Assembly (NCBI GenBank): GCA_001683905.1
Contig: LXQK01000094.1
Span: forward strand, 1-46,707
Length of the DNA stretch: 46,707 bases
DNA from: Marivirga sp. ANT-B6
GTDB taxonomy: Bacteria; Bacteroidota; Bacteroidia; Cytophagales; Cyclobacteriaceae
Reading direction: 5' to 3'
The notes below the pieces were generated by a model. It was not told the origin of the DNA. It was given only the letters and a program-made list of their open reading frames with translations, and did no database searches. Position 1 is the stretch's first letter; the number at the start of each line of letters is the position of its first letter. A program made the position numbers and the translations under genes. Below, in pieces: positions 17,074 through 24,287 of the stretch.

Positions 17074-18164
17074 CAGGTCATTAGTTTTTCTGCATATTCA
17101 ACCCGTTTTTCAATATATTGAGAATTGAGTATTTGTAAAGCACCCATATACTTCAATTTAAATCTTACCAGATCGCCAACGGTAAGGTTATGCTCATTCT
17201 GGCCCAAATCAATGACCAACATATCGGAGCTTGCTCCAACAATCTCAAAATCCATAGCATGGGGAAGCAGGTACTTTGGATCGATGTCCAACAAACCGAT
17301 ATCAAGTATAGCCCGATAGGATTCCTGGCCGTACAATGAGTCGTCAATCTGTAGCGTTTCTCCCTGTGGGTTTGCTGCAAGGGTGCCGTTAGGTAATTTG
17401 GGCTTCTTACTGATCTCTATGATCTCGGTGAATAGTTCGAAGACATCCGGTTTCATTCCTTCAATTACAGCATCTTCAAATAAATTTAAGCCGAAAAACA
17501 GCGTTTCTCCAATTCTGAAGTGATTCACACCCTTAGGTATTTGTTTATTAATAGCCAGCGCAAGGGTTACGGATGTGCCACCTGAAATCCACGGTATCTT
17601 TTTGTTGAACTTCAGCTCTACGATTTGCTTATACAGGCATAGCTGGATCAGTTTATCCTGAGAGGGCATCACTCCATGGAGACAATTTAAATTTGTGCCG
17701 ATGCCAATAATTTCAATATTTGGCAGCTCGAATACTTTTTCATAAAAAGCTACCAAATGATCGCCCATGATACCTTCCCGCAGGTCACCCGTTTCGATCA
17801 TGATAATAACCTTATGTTTTTTTTGTTGCTTTACAGCCTCTACAGAAAGAAGCTTAATCGTGTAGAACTCAGTATTCATGCTCACATCAGCATATTTGAT
17901 AATGTTGCTGATACTTCTTTTCGCTGGTGGCTTGATATAAACGGTTTGGATATCGGGGTTGATTTCTTTGATCGTTCTCAAATTACTGACGCGGGAATCG
18001 TGGATTTCCTTAACGCCCAGGTCAATCAGTTCCTTCAGGTAAGTAACGTTGCCACATAACAATTTAGAAACCACACCCCAATGAAGATCATTTTCTTCAA
18101 AGAGCGTATTTAGAAATTGGAAATTGTGTTTTAGATTATCTTTATATAATTTTAAAAATGCCAT
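17073..18164 (-). CDS. Alanine/ornithine racemase-family PLP enzyme
   Basis: 363 residues, a fold-type III PLP protein. The PLP lysine is Lys34 in VVSKLLCGN, as in the ornithine-racemase branch. Other family-like stretches are VIIMIETGDLREGI, GIGTNLNCLHG, SGGTSVTLALA and FRIGETLFFG. It therefore differs in type from the Alr at the end of the same operon. Ornithine racemases of clostridia feed D-ornithine into degradation, but no such degradation genes are present here, so the substrate is open (ornithine, lysine, serine or another polar amino acid). It starts 2 nt after the acetyltransferase gene and overlaps the M20 gene by 1 nt. Confidence 0.83.
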   Translation of the reverse strand: MAFLKLYKDNLKHNFQFLNTLFEENDLHWGVVSKLLCGNVTYLKELIDLGVKEIHDSRVSNLRTIKEINPDIQTVYIKPPAKRSISNIIKYADVSMNTEFYTIKLLSVEAVKQQKKHKVIIMIETGDLREGIMGDHLVAFYEKVFELPNIEIIGIGTNLNCLHGVMPSQDKLIQLCLYKQIVELKFNKKIPWISGGTSVTLALAINKQIPKGVNHFRIGETLFFGLNLFEDAVIEGMKPDVFELFTEIIEISKKPKLPNGTLAANPQGETLQIDDSLYGQESYRAILDIGLLDIDPKYLLPHAMDFEIVGASSDMLVIDLGQNEHNLTVGDLVRFKLKYMGALQILNSQYIEKRVEYAEKLMT

Positions 18165-18166
18165 TT

Positions 18167-18604
18167 TTATTTTTTTAGCCTCATTTCAAGGTATTTATTA
18201 GTAAACCCCAGCTTTTCGTATAGCCCTTTTGCCGGATTATCTGGTTCAACATGAAGTGCAATATCACCTTGCGTTGATTTGATGGCTTCCTGCATAAGTT
18301 GCTTGCCTACGCCTTTACCACGTTGGCTTTTATCTACCGCTATATAAACTAAAATATTCTCGGGGATATAACCCTTCATATTGGTATGGTTAATCACAAC
18401 TGCCCCAACAATCTTACCAGCATCCCTTGCTGTAAGTACAAATCCACCCTGATGGCTCTTGTTTCCTAACGCATAGTCCAGGCACTTGAGAATATCTTCT
18501 TTAGTGTCTCCATATTGGTCAAGGTGTTTCACCAGAAAATCCGCAACTTCATTTTTTTCTAATGTAGTAGCTTCGTTTTTTGCTGATATCTTTAGTATGT
18601 CCAT
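18167..18604 (-). CDS. GNAT family N-acetyltransferase
   Basis: 145 residues, a single GNAT domain. The acetyl-CoA binding motif A is IAVDKSQRGKGVGKQLM, preceded by the strand GKIVGAVVINH and followed by LYEKLGFTNKYLEMRL. Members transfer an acetyl group from acetyl-CoA to an amine, often an amino acid. It lies between the symporter (18 nt upstream) and the racemase (2 nt downstream). A reasonable inference is that it acetylates an amino acid or amine handled by this operon, the reverse of what the M20 enzyme would do; detoxification of a D-amino acid by N-acetylation is one possibility. No direct evidence of substrate. Confidence 0.8.
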   Translation of the reverse strand: MDILKISAKNEATTLEKNEVADFLVKHLDQYGDTKEDILKCLDYALGNKSHQGGFVLTARDAGKIVGAVVINHTNMKGYIPENILVYIAVDKSQRGKGVGKQLMQEAIKSTQGDIALHVEPDNPAKGLYEKLGFTNKYLEMRLKK

Positions 18605-18622
18605 CTCTTTTAAACAAGTTTT

Positions 18623-20068
18623 TTAATGTAATGATTTTAAATTTGTAGTTTTTAAACCCGATATACCAATAAAGGTGATAAATGAAGCCGAAATACCGAA
18701 TATGTTGGCATCCAAATCCAGGGGGAGCCGCCAGCCGCCCAATGTGAGAAGAACGGTTACCATACCTCCCACGAGCATTGCAGAAAAGGCTGCCGTTGCG
18801 TTCGTCTTTCCAAAAAATAAAGCCGCTATAATAGGTACAAACAATCCGGAAACCATAAATGCGTAGGAGTAGAGCATTAGGTCCAATACCTGCGTCATAT
18901 AACTTGCCAGTAATAAAGCGAGGGCACCCACAACCAGTGTTACCAGTTGTGATAAGCGTAGAAAATACTGTTCACTTTTCTGTGCAGGAATGTATCGTTG
19001 CAATAGATCGGACATAATATTACCTGAAGCTGCCATTAGGCAGCTGTCCGCAGTTGAAAGTATCGCCGAAAAATAGGCGGATAACATTAACCCCATCAGA
19101 CCCACCGGGAGGACCTTACTAAGTAGCATTGGAAGTCCCGTTTCAGGGTCGGCGCCCGCTATGCCATCTACGCCAAGGGATACAAACATCCCCTGCTCGG
19201 CGGCGACACGAGCGATTAACCCTAAGGCAACACCCATAAAAGCCATTATAGGCCATTCAAAGAGCCCTGCAATAAACCACGCCTTCTTTGCCGTCTTTTC
19301 ATCTTTACAGGCAAAAATCCTTTGGTAGAGTGTCATCCCGACAAACCAAATGGGGATAATCGTAACGCCCCAATTGACAAGGTCCTGCCACCTGATATTG
19401 CCAAGACTAAAAAATGAGGCCGGCAGTGTGCTCCTGATTACATCATAGCCTCCAACAGCATGATAGGAGATGGGAATGCCTATAAAGATCAAGCCGCCCA
19501 TTAGGATGATCCATTGGATGGTATCGGTGTAAATTACCGCTTTGATACCACCCATGACAGTATAGATGACAGCTAATACGCCCATGCAAATTAATGCTGT
19601 CGTTACATCCAAACCAGGAATGGTGCCGGAGGCAAGCTTTGCACCGGCCAATATTTGCGAACTGGTGAACCCTGTATATCCGATCGCTGAAATAATGGCT
19701 GCCAGGATAGCTACTTTGCCGTTGTAGAAGTGTCCGAAAATCTGTGGCAAGGTATAAAAATGAGCGAAAGCCTTATTTTGTTTTACCACAGGGATCAGGA
19801 ATACGGCGGCTAACCATGCCCCGATTAGCCCTGTAAATAACATCCACGATCCGGAGATTCCCATCACAAATCCCAGGCCTCCCAAGCCAATGGAGAATCC
19901 ACCACCGACATCAGTTGCTACAACGGAAAGGCCAATGTGGCCACTCCCCATGTTTCTGCCGCCAACGTAATAATCTTCTGTGCCTTCATTTTTTCTCAAA
20001 AAGTAGATGCCTACACCAAGCATAGCTGCCATGTAGATAATGAAGATTAAAATATCGATAAAGTGCAT
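18623..20068 (-). CDS. Sodium:solute symporter (SSS family)
   Basis: 481 residues with about 13 membrane helices. Family landmarks are the start IDILIFIIYMAAMLGVGIYF, the YYVGGRNMG loop, VVATDVGGGFSIG in TM2, GGIKAVIYTDTIQW, and TADSCLMAASGNI in TM9 with sodium-site Ser/Thr residues. Members use the Na+ gradient to import sugars, amino acids, carboxylates or vitamins. It is the first gene of the operon, so uptake probably supplies the substrate of the downstream hydrolase and racemases. The substrate cannot be told from the family. ATG 20068 begins right at the first helix. Confidence 0.87.
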   Translation of the reverse strand: MHFIDILIFIIYMAAMLGVGIYFLRKNEGTEDYYVGGRNMGSGHIGLSVVATDVGGGFSIGLGGLGFVMGISGSWMLFTGLIGAWLAAVFLIPVVKQNKAFAHFYTLPQIFGHFYNGKVAILAAIISAIGYTGFTSSQILAGAKLASGTIPGLDVTTALICMGVLAVIYTVMGGIKAVIYTDTIQWIILMGGLIFIGIPISYHAVGGYDVIRSTLPASFFSLGNIRWQDLVNWGVTIIPIWFVGMTLYQRIFACKDEKTAKKAWFIAGLFEWPIMAFMGVALGLIARVAAEQGMFVSLGVDGIAGADPETGLPMLLSKVLPVGLMGLMLSAYFSAILSTADSCLMAASGNIMSDLLQRYIPAQKSEQYFLRLSQLVTLVVGALALLLASYMTQVLDLMLYSYAFMVSGLFVPIIAALFFGKTNATAAFSAMLVGGMVTVLLTLGGWRLPLDLDANIFGISASFITFIGISGLKTTNLKSLH

Positions 20069-20090
20069 GAAGGAGGCGCTAGTACGATCC

Positions 20091-20098
20091 CAAAAATA
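20091..20098 (-). promoter_or_regulatory. Candidate -7 box of the symporter-racemase operon
   Basis: On the minus strand TATTTTTG fits the Bacteroidota consensus TAnnTTTG, 22 nt before the symporter start. A good TTTG-type upstream box is not seen at the right distance, so support is partial. Confidence 0.35.
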
Positions 20099-20124
20099 CG
20101 GACTATAGAATCCTTATAAAAGTA

Positions 20125-20157
20125 AAAAGGCCTAAAATGTGAAAATTAGGGCCTTTT
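20125..20157 (-). terminator. Second terminator-like hairpin between sdhB and the symporter operon
   Basis: Inverted repeat AAAAGGCC/GGCCTTTT (arms 20125-20132 and 20150-20157) with a 17-nt loop. On the minus strand the stem is followed by a T-rich run. It would catch read-through from sdhB and insulate the operon promoter just downstream. Confidence 0.55.
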
Positions 20158-20308
20158 GAAATCGCTAAACCAATAATGTGGGTGTTTTTAAAGCCTTTGA
20201 GTACGGTCTTAGCGCCTTTTTCTTGTGGCATCACCATAAGGATACAACTACTTTGGCTTGACATGCTTTGATGGCAAAAAATGGCTAATGTTGGCTTCTA
20301 AATTCGTA

Positions 20309-20338
20309 TAAAAAAAGACCCAGAAATCATCTGAGCCT
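20309..20338 (-). terminator. Rho-independent terminator of sdhCAB
   Basis: On the minus strand GGCTCAGA (20337-20330) pairs with TCTGGGTC (20324-20317), including two G-T pairs, with a 5-nt loop. A run of seven T follows (20316-20310). It lies about 28 nt after the sdhB stop. The stretch from here to 20158 contains no convincing gene. Confidence 0.75.
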
Positions 20339-20364
20339 CCAATTAATTTTAAACTTTGCAGCGG

Positions 20365-21120
20365 CTATTCCAGGTTATCAGATTTTGCTTTTGCGCTGTA
20401 ATACTCCCGGTTCATCCGTGCAATATTATCCTGAGAGATACCTACTGGGCACTCAATTGAACAGGCTCCTGTATTGGTGCAGGCACCAAAACCTTCAGCA
20501 TCCATTTGTGCTACCATACGTTCTACACGTGTCTTTCGTTCTACCTGACCTTGAGGTAACAACGCCAGTTGAGAAACCTTCGCGCTAACAAATAACATGG
20601 CAGAAGCATTTTTACAAGCTGCTACACAAGCGCCGCAAGCAATACAAGTGGCCGAATCAAATGCCTGATCAGCTTTAACTTTAGAGATAGGAATTTCATT
20701 GGCATCTGGTACACCTCCGGTATTAACTGAGACGTATCCTCCTGCCTGAATTATTCTATCAAAAGCACCTCTATTGACTACCAGGTCTTTAATCACCGGG
20801 AAAGCCGATGCTCTCCATGGTTCAATCGTAATATTGTCGCCGTCGGAAAAGCTACGCATATGTAGTTGGCAGGCTGCGGTTTTAATATTAGGGCCATGCG
20901 CCCTTCCGTTAATAAAAAGGTTGCAGGAGCCGCAAATGCCTTCCCTGCAGTCGTGGTCAAAATGAACAGGATCTTCGCCTTTTTCTACGAGCTGCTCATT
21001 CAAGACATCCAGCATTTCTAGAAAGGACATGTCTTCAGAAATATTGGAAATAGCATACGTTTTAAAAGCACCCTTGGTATCTGTATTTTTTTGGCGCCAA
21101 ATATCTAATGTCAGATTCAT
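20365..21120 (-). CDS. sdhB: Succinate dehydrogenase/fumarate reductase iron-sulfur subunit
   Basis: 251 residues. The [2Fe-2S] ferredoxin-like domain has CREGICGSC with a later Cys. The [4Fe-4S] site is [13 protein letters not shown], and the [3Fe-4S] site is in [12 protein letters not shown]. It passes electrons from the flavin subunit to the cytochrome b/quinone site at the inner face of the cytoplasmic membrane. It is the last gene of sdhCAB, 11 nt after sdhA. The Cys pattern fits the Bacteroidota enzyme, which is generally linked to menaquinone. Confidence 0.94.
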   Translation of the reverse strand: MNLTLDIWRQKNTDTKGAFKTYAISNISEDMSFLEMLDVLNEQLVEKGEDPVHFDHDCREGICGSCNLFINGRAHGPNIKTAACQLHMRSFSDGDNITIEPWRASAFPVIKDLVVNRGAFDRIIQAGGYVSVNTGGVPDANEIPISKVKADQAFDSATCIACGACVAACKNASAMLFVSAKVSQLALLPQGQVERKTRVERMVAQMDAEGFGACTNTGACSIECPVGISQDNIARMNREYYSAKAKSDNLE

Positions 21121-21131
21121 AATAGGTCGAT

Positions 21132-23045
21132 TTACTTGTAACTCCTTTGAGTTAGTTTAACATTTTCAAATTCCAATGCTTCTTTATGCAACGCTTCAGG
21201 TTGATTGTCACCTGTATATTCCCATGCAGCTACATAAGAAAAATTCTCATCGTCTCTTTTAGCTTCACCTTCTTCAGTCTGGTACTCTTCACGGAAGTGA
21301 CCGCCACAGGACTCTTCCCTGTTCAAAGCGTCGTCAATCATAAGCTCGCCAAGCTCAAGAAAGTCTGACACTCGAAGCGCTTTCTCGAGGGTCTGGTTAA
21401 GCTCTTCATTTTCTCCCACCACGTTCACATTGTTCCAAAACTCCGCTCTGATTTCCCTTATCTTTTCTTTGGCAAATTTCAACCCTTTGGCGTTCCGGGC
21501 CATGCCACAATAGTCCCACATCACCTTACCAAGTTCTTTGTGGAATGAATCTACCGTTCTGGTGCCTTTAATGATCAGTAATTTTGTGATGATCCCAGCA
21601 ACATTGGCTTCAGCCTCCTTAAAGGCAGGATGATCGTTATTTATTCTTTCGATGGGTATACTTGCCAGGTAATCACCAATAGTATAAGAAATCACGAAAT
21701 AACCGTCAGCAAGCCCCTGCATCAGCGCACTTGCTCCCAGTCTGTTGGCGCCATGGTCAGAGAAGTTACATTCTCCTGTGGCATATAAACCAGGTATGTT
21801 GGTCATTAAGTTATAGTCTACCCACAATCCACCCATGGTATAGTGTATAGCCGGGTAAATCATCATTGGCATCTCGTATGGATTTTGTCCTGTAATCTTT
21901 TCATACATTTCAAAAAGGTTACCATACTTTGCTTCAATCGTATTCTTTCCGTCTCGCTGAATAGCATCTCTGAAATCAAGGTATACGGCTAAGCCTGTAG
22001 GCCCTACACCTCTGCCTTCGTCGCATGCTTCTTTGGCATTCCTTGAGGCCACGTCACGTGGTACAAGGTTTCCAAAAGAAGGATATTTTCTTTCCAGGAA
22101 ATAATCTCGTTCGTTATCCGGAATATCTTTGGCTTTTCTTTTATCTCCCTTAGCTTTTGGCACCCAAACCCGGCCATCATTTCTCAATGACTCAGACATC
22201 AGCGTTAATTTTGACTGATGGTCGCCAGATACAGGAATGCAGGTGGGATGAATTTGTGTAAAGCATGGGTTGGCAAACAAGGCGCCACGCTTATGTGCAC
22301 GCCATGCAGCCGTAGTATTAGAGCCCATGGCGTTAGTAGATAAGAAAAAAACGTTTCCATAACCACCAGTAGCCAAAATAACAGCATGCGCGCTGTGCGA
22401 TTCGATTTTCCCAGTAATGAGGTTTCTGGTGACAATCCCTCTTGCTTTTCCATCAATTTTCACTAGGTCCAACATTTCCGTTCTTGGAAAAATCTGAACT
22501 TTTCCATTGGCTACTTGTCTGCTCAAAGCACTATAAGCACCTAGTAGCAATTGCTGGCCAGTTTGACCACGTGCATAAAATGTGCGTGATACCTGTGCGC
22601 CACCAAAAGATCGGTTGGCCAATAGACCGCCATATTCCCGGGCAAACGGTACACCTTGCGCTACACATTGATCGATAATGTTCACACTTACCTGGGCAAG
22701 CCTGTATACATTGGCTTCGCGCGATCTGTAGTCACCACCTTTGATGGTATCATAAAATAGTCTGAAAACGCTATCACCATCATTTTGATAGTTTTTAGCA
22801 GCATTGATCCCGCCCTGTGCCGCTATACTATGTGCACGTCTGGGACTGTCGTGAAAACAAAAGGCTTTGACATTGTAACCTAGCTCTGCAAGCGAAGCAG
22901 AGGCGGATGCACCTGCCAGGCCGGTGCCCACAACGATGATGTCGTATTTTCTTTTATTTGCTGGATTCACCAGCTTAATATTAAATTTATGTTTAGTCCA
23001 TTTGTCGGTTAATGGTCCTTCAGGTATTTTTGAATTTAACAGCAT
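21132..23045 (-). CDS. sdhA: Succinate dehydrogenase/fumarate reductase flavoprotein subunit
   Basis: 637 residues. The FAD-binding start is [20 protein letters not shown]. The covalent FAD histidine lies in [14 protein letters not shown]. Substrate-site stretches include [13 protein letters not shown] and the catalytic-Arg region. The C-terminal helical domain contains [17 protein letters not shown]. It oxidises succinate to fumarate, or the reverse, in the TCA cycle. Length of about 640 is usual for the type-B enzyme. It sits between the cytochrome subunit (56 nt upstream) and sdhB (11 nt downstream). Confidence 0.95.
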   Translation of the reverse strand: MLLNSKIPEGPLTDKWTKHKFNIKLVNPANKRKYDIIVVGTGLAGASASASLAELGYNVKAFCFHDSPRRAHSIAAQGGINAAKNYQNDGDSVFRLFYDTIKGGDYRSREANVYRLAQVSVNIIDQCVAQGVPFAREYGGLLANRSFGGAQVSRTFYARGQTGQQLLLGAYSALSRQVANGKVQIFPRTEMLDLVKIDGKARGIVTRNLITGKIESHSAHAVILATGGYGNVFFLSTNAMGSNTTAAWRAHKRGALFANPCFTQIHPTCIPVSGDHQSKLTLMSESLRNDGRVWVPKAKGDKRKAKDIPDNERDYFLERKYPSFGNLVPRDVASRNAKEACDEGRGVGPTGLAVYLDFRDAIQRDGKNTIEAKYGNLFEMYEKITGQNPYEMPMMIYPAIHYTMGGLWVDYNLMTNIPGLYATGECNFSDHGANRLGASALMQGLADGYFVISYTIGDYLASIPIERINNDHPAFKEAEANVAGIITKLLIIKGTRTVDSFHKELGKVMWDYCGMARNAKGLKFAKEKIREIRAEFWNNVNVVGENEELNQTLEKALRVSDFLELGELMIDDALNREESCGGHFREEYQTEEGEAKRDDENFSYVAAWEYTGDNQPEALHKEALEFENVKLTQRSYK

Positions 23046-23101
23046 AACTAAATATTTTTAGTTCTTTTATAATTCGAAGTCAGTAATTTAAGGTACTCCA
23101 A

Positions 23102-23791
23102 TCAGCCCAGGCTTTTTATTAAGAAGAATATAGGCATAGCAGCAAATACAGCAGGTACTATGATGGCAAAAGCATACCCAGCTTTTTCTATGGCAGGGGT
23201 ATATTTTCTGTGCTTCATTCCGAGCGTCTGAAAGGCGCTCTTGAAGCCATGCCATAAGTGGAAGGCGAGAAAAACCATCATCACAATATATAAAATCGAG
23301 TACCACCAGATAGAAAAAGTGCTGGCGACGAGTGTATACAAATCTTTTACTCTACCTAAATCACCATAATCTACATAAGCAACATCACCAAATTTCATCT
23401 CATATAGAAATGTTCTCAGGTGAATAACGAGAAAGACAAATATGATCGTTCCTAAGATTCCCATATTTCTTGCTGGCCATTCGGTATTGGCGCCCGGTTT
23501 GGTAACCTTATACTCAACTGGCCTGGCTTTTCTATTAATGCGGGTGAGTAAAATCGAATAAATGATATGCAAGATAAAACTTGCTGCAGTCAATATCCTT
23601 AAGACCTGTACAATCGGGCTGGTGGTCATAAATTCTGCATAAAAGTTGTAAGCCTGCCCTCCGTCATCTTTGAAAAGCAATAAATTACCTGAAACGTGGC
23701 CGAGTAAAAAAATAATCAGGAACAAGCCTGTGCTTGCCATAACAAATTTCTTTCCCAATGAACTTGATATTGCTTTAGTAAACCAACTCAT
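23102..23791 (-). CDS. sdhC: Succinate dehydrogenase cytochrome b subunit (type B)
   Basis: 229 residues with five membrane helices, the single-anchor arrangement of type-B succinate:quinone oxidoreductases that hold two b haems. Candidate haem histidines are in LLGHVSGNLL, SFILHIIYSI, VFLVIHLRTF and LAFHLWHGFK. It anchors SdhAB to the membrane and reduces the quinone. It is the first gene of sdhCAB, 40 nt downstream of a good candidate promoter. Confidence 0.92.
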   Translation of the reverse strand: MSWFTKAISSSLGKKFVMASTGLFLIIFLLGHVSGNLLLFKDDGGQAYNFYAEFMTTSPIVQVLRILTAASFILHIIYSILLTRINRKARPVEYKVTKPGANTEWPARNMGILGTIIFVFLVIHLRTFLYEMKFGDVAYVDYGDLGRVKDLYTLVASTFSIWWYSILYIVMMVFLAFHLWHGFKSAFQTLGMKHRKYTPAIEKAGYAFAIIVPAVFAAMPIFFLIKSLG

Positions 23792-23830
23792 TCGTTAATA
23801 TAAATTTAAAAGTTTATGATGATGTCCTGC

Positions 23831-23862
23831 CAAAGTTAACTCACGATTAAATACCAAGCAAT
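23831..23862 (-). promoter_or_regulatory. Promoter of sdhCAB
   Basis: On the minus strand ATTG (23862-23859), a 20-nt spacer, then TAACTTTG (23838-23831). This matches the Bacteroidota sigma-A form TTTG-N19-TAnnTTTG except for one base of the upstream box. The -7 box is 40 nt from the sdhC start. Confidence 0.6.
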
Positions 23863-23881
23863 TGAGAAGGCAATTTTGATA

Positions 23882-23903
23882 CATTCTAAATAGATATAGA
23901 ATG
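23882..23903. promoter_or_regulatory. Inverted repeat upstream of sdhC, possible operator
   Basis: CATTCTA and TAGAATG (arms 23882-23888 and 23897-23903) separated by 8 nt, just upstream of the -33 box of the sdh promoter. The position suits an activator or repressor site; no regulator can be named. Confidence 0.35.
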
Positions 23904-24244
23904 ACACTAGTTTTAAACTGATTCAATAATTTTTTGTTTAGTTTTAAAATTTTTTTTTTAAACAAAATTGATGCAAAAAGCACAGGATATAATATGTTTC
24001 AGTTATTAAAATATAAAGAGGAAAAATATGTTTATTATACATCAAAGTGCTCCGTTTTCTTACATCCCTAAGTGCGCTTGAAATAAAATTTCGAATTTTC
24101 ATTTACCTAATAGGATCTTAAGGCATATATAGGAACCAGCATCTCATTTTGAGTTAAATAAAGTAGGTTGTGAATGGGTTGTATCGGTAGAAATCATCCT
24201 GGCGGCTTGTTTTTACGTACATGGACCTTATAAACTTTTTATAT

Positions 24245-24252
24245 TAAATTTG
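24245..24252 (+). promoter_or_regulatory. Candidate -7 box of the Fn3 gliding-associated gene
   Basis: TAAATTTG fits TAnnTTTG, 35 nt before the ATG at 24288. No matching upstream TTTG box is seen at the usual distance. Confidence 0.35.
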
Positions 24253-24287
24253 TTCGGTGGATATTATTGAATTGTGGCTGATATGAC

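Larger units (their letters stand above)
23792..24287. other. AT-rich divergent intergenic region
   Basis: 496 nt between the divergent sdhC and the Fn3 protein gene. It contains the sdh promoter candidate, an inverted repeat at 23882-23903 and a -7-like box at 24245-24252, described separately. Long A/T runs near 23930-23960 suggest curved DNA. I see no gene in it. Confidence 0.6.

Noticed and set aside
20103-20264. Minus-strand frame of 53 codons between sdhB and the symporter
   Set aside because: It runs through a terminator hairpin, stops at 20103-20105 just before the operon's -7 box, and has no recognisable features; treated as chance.
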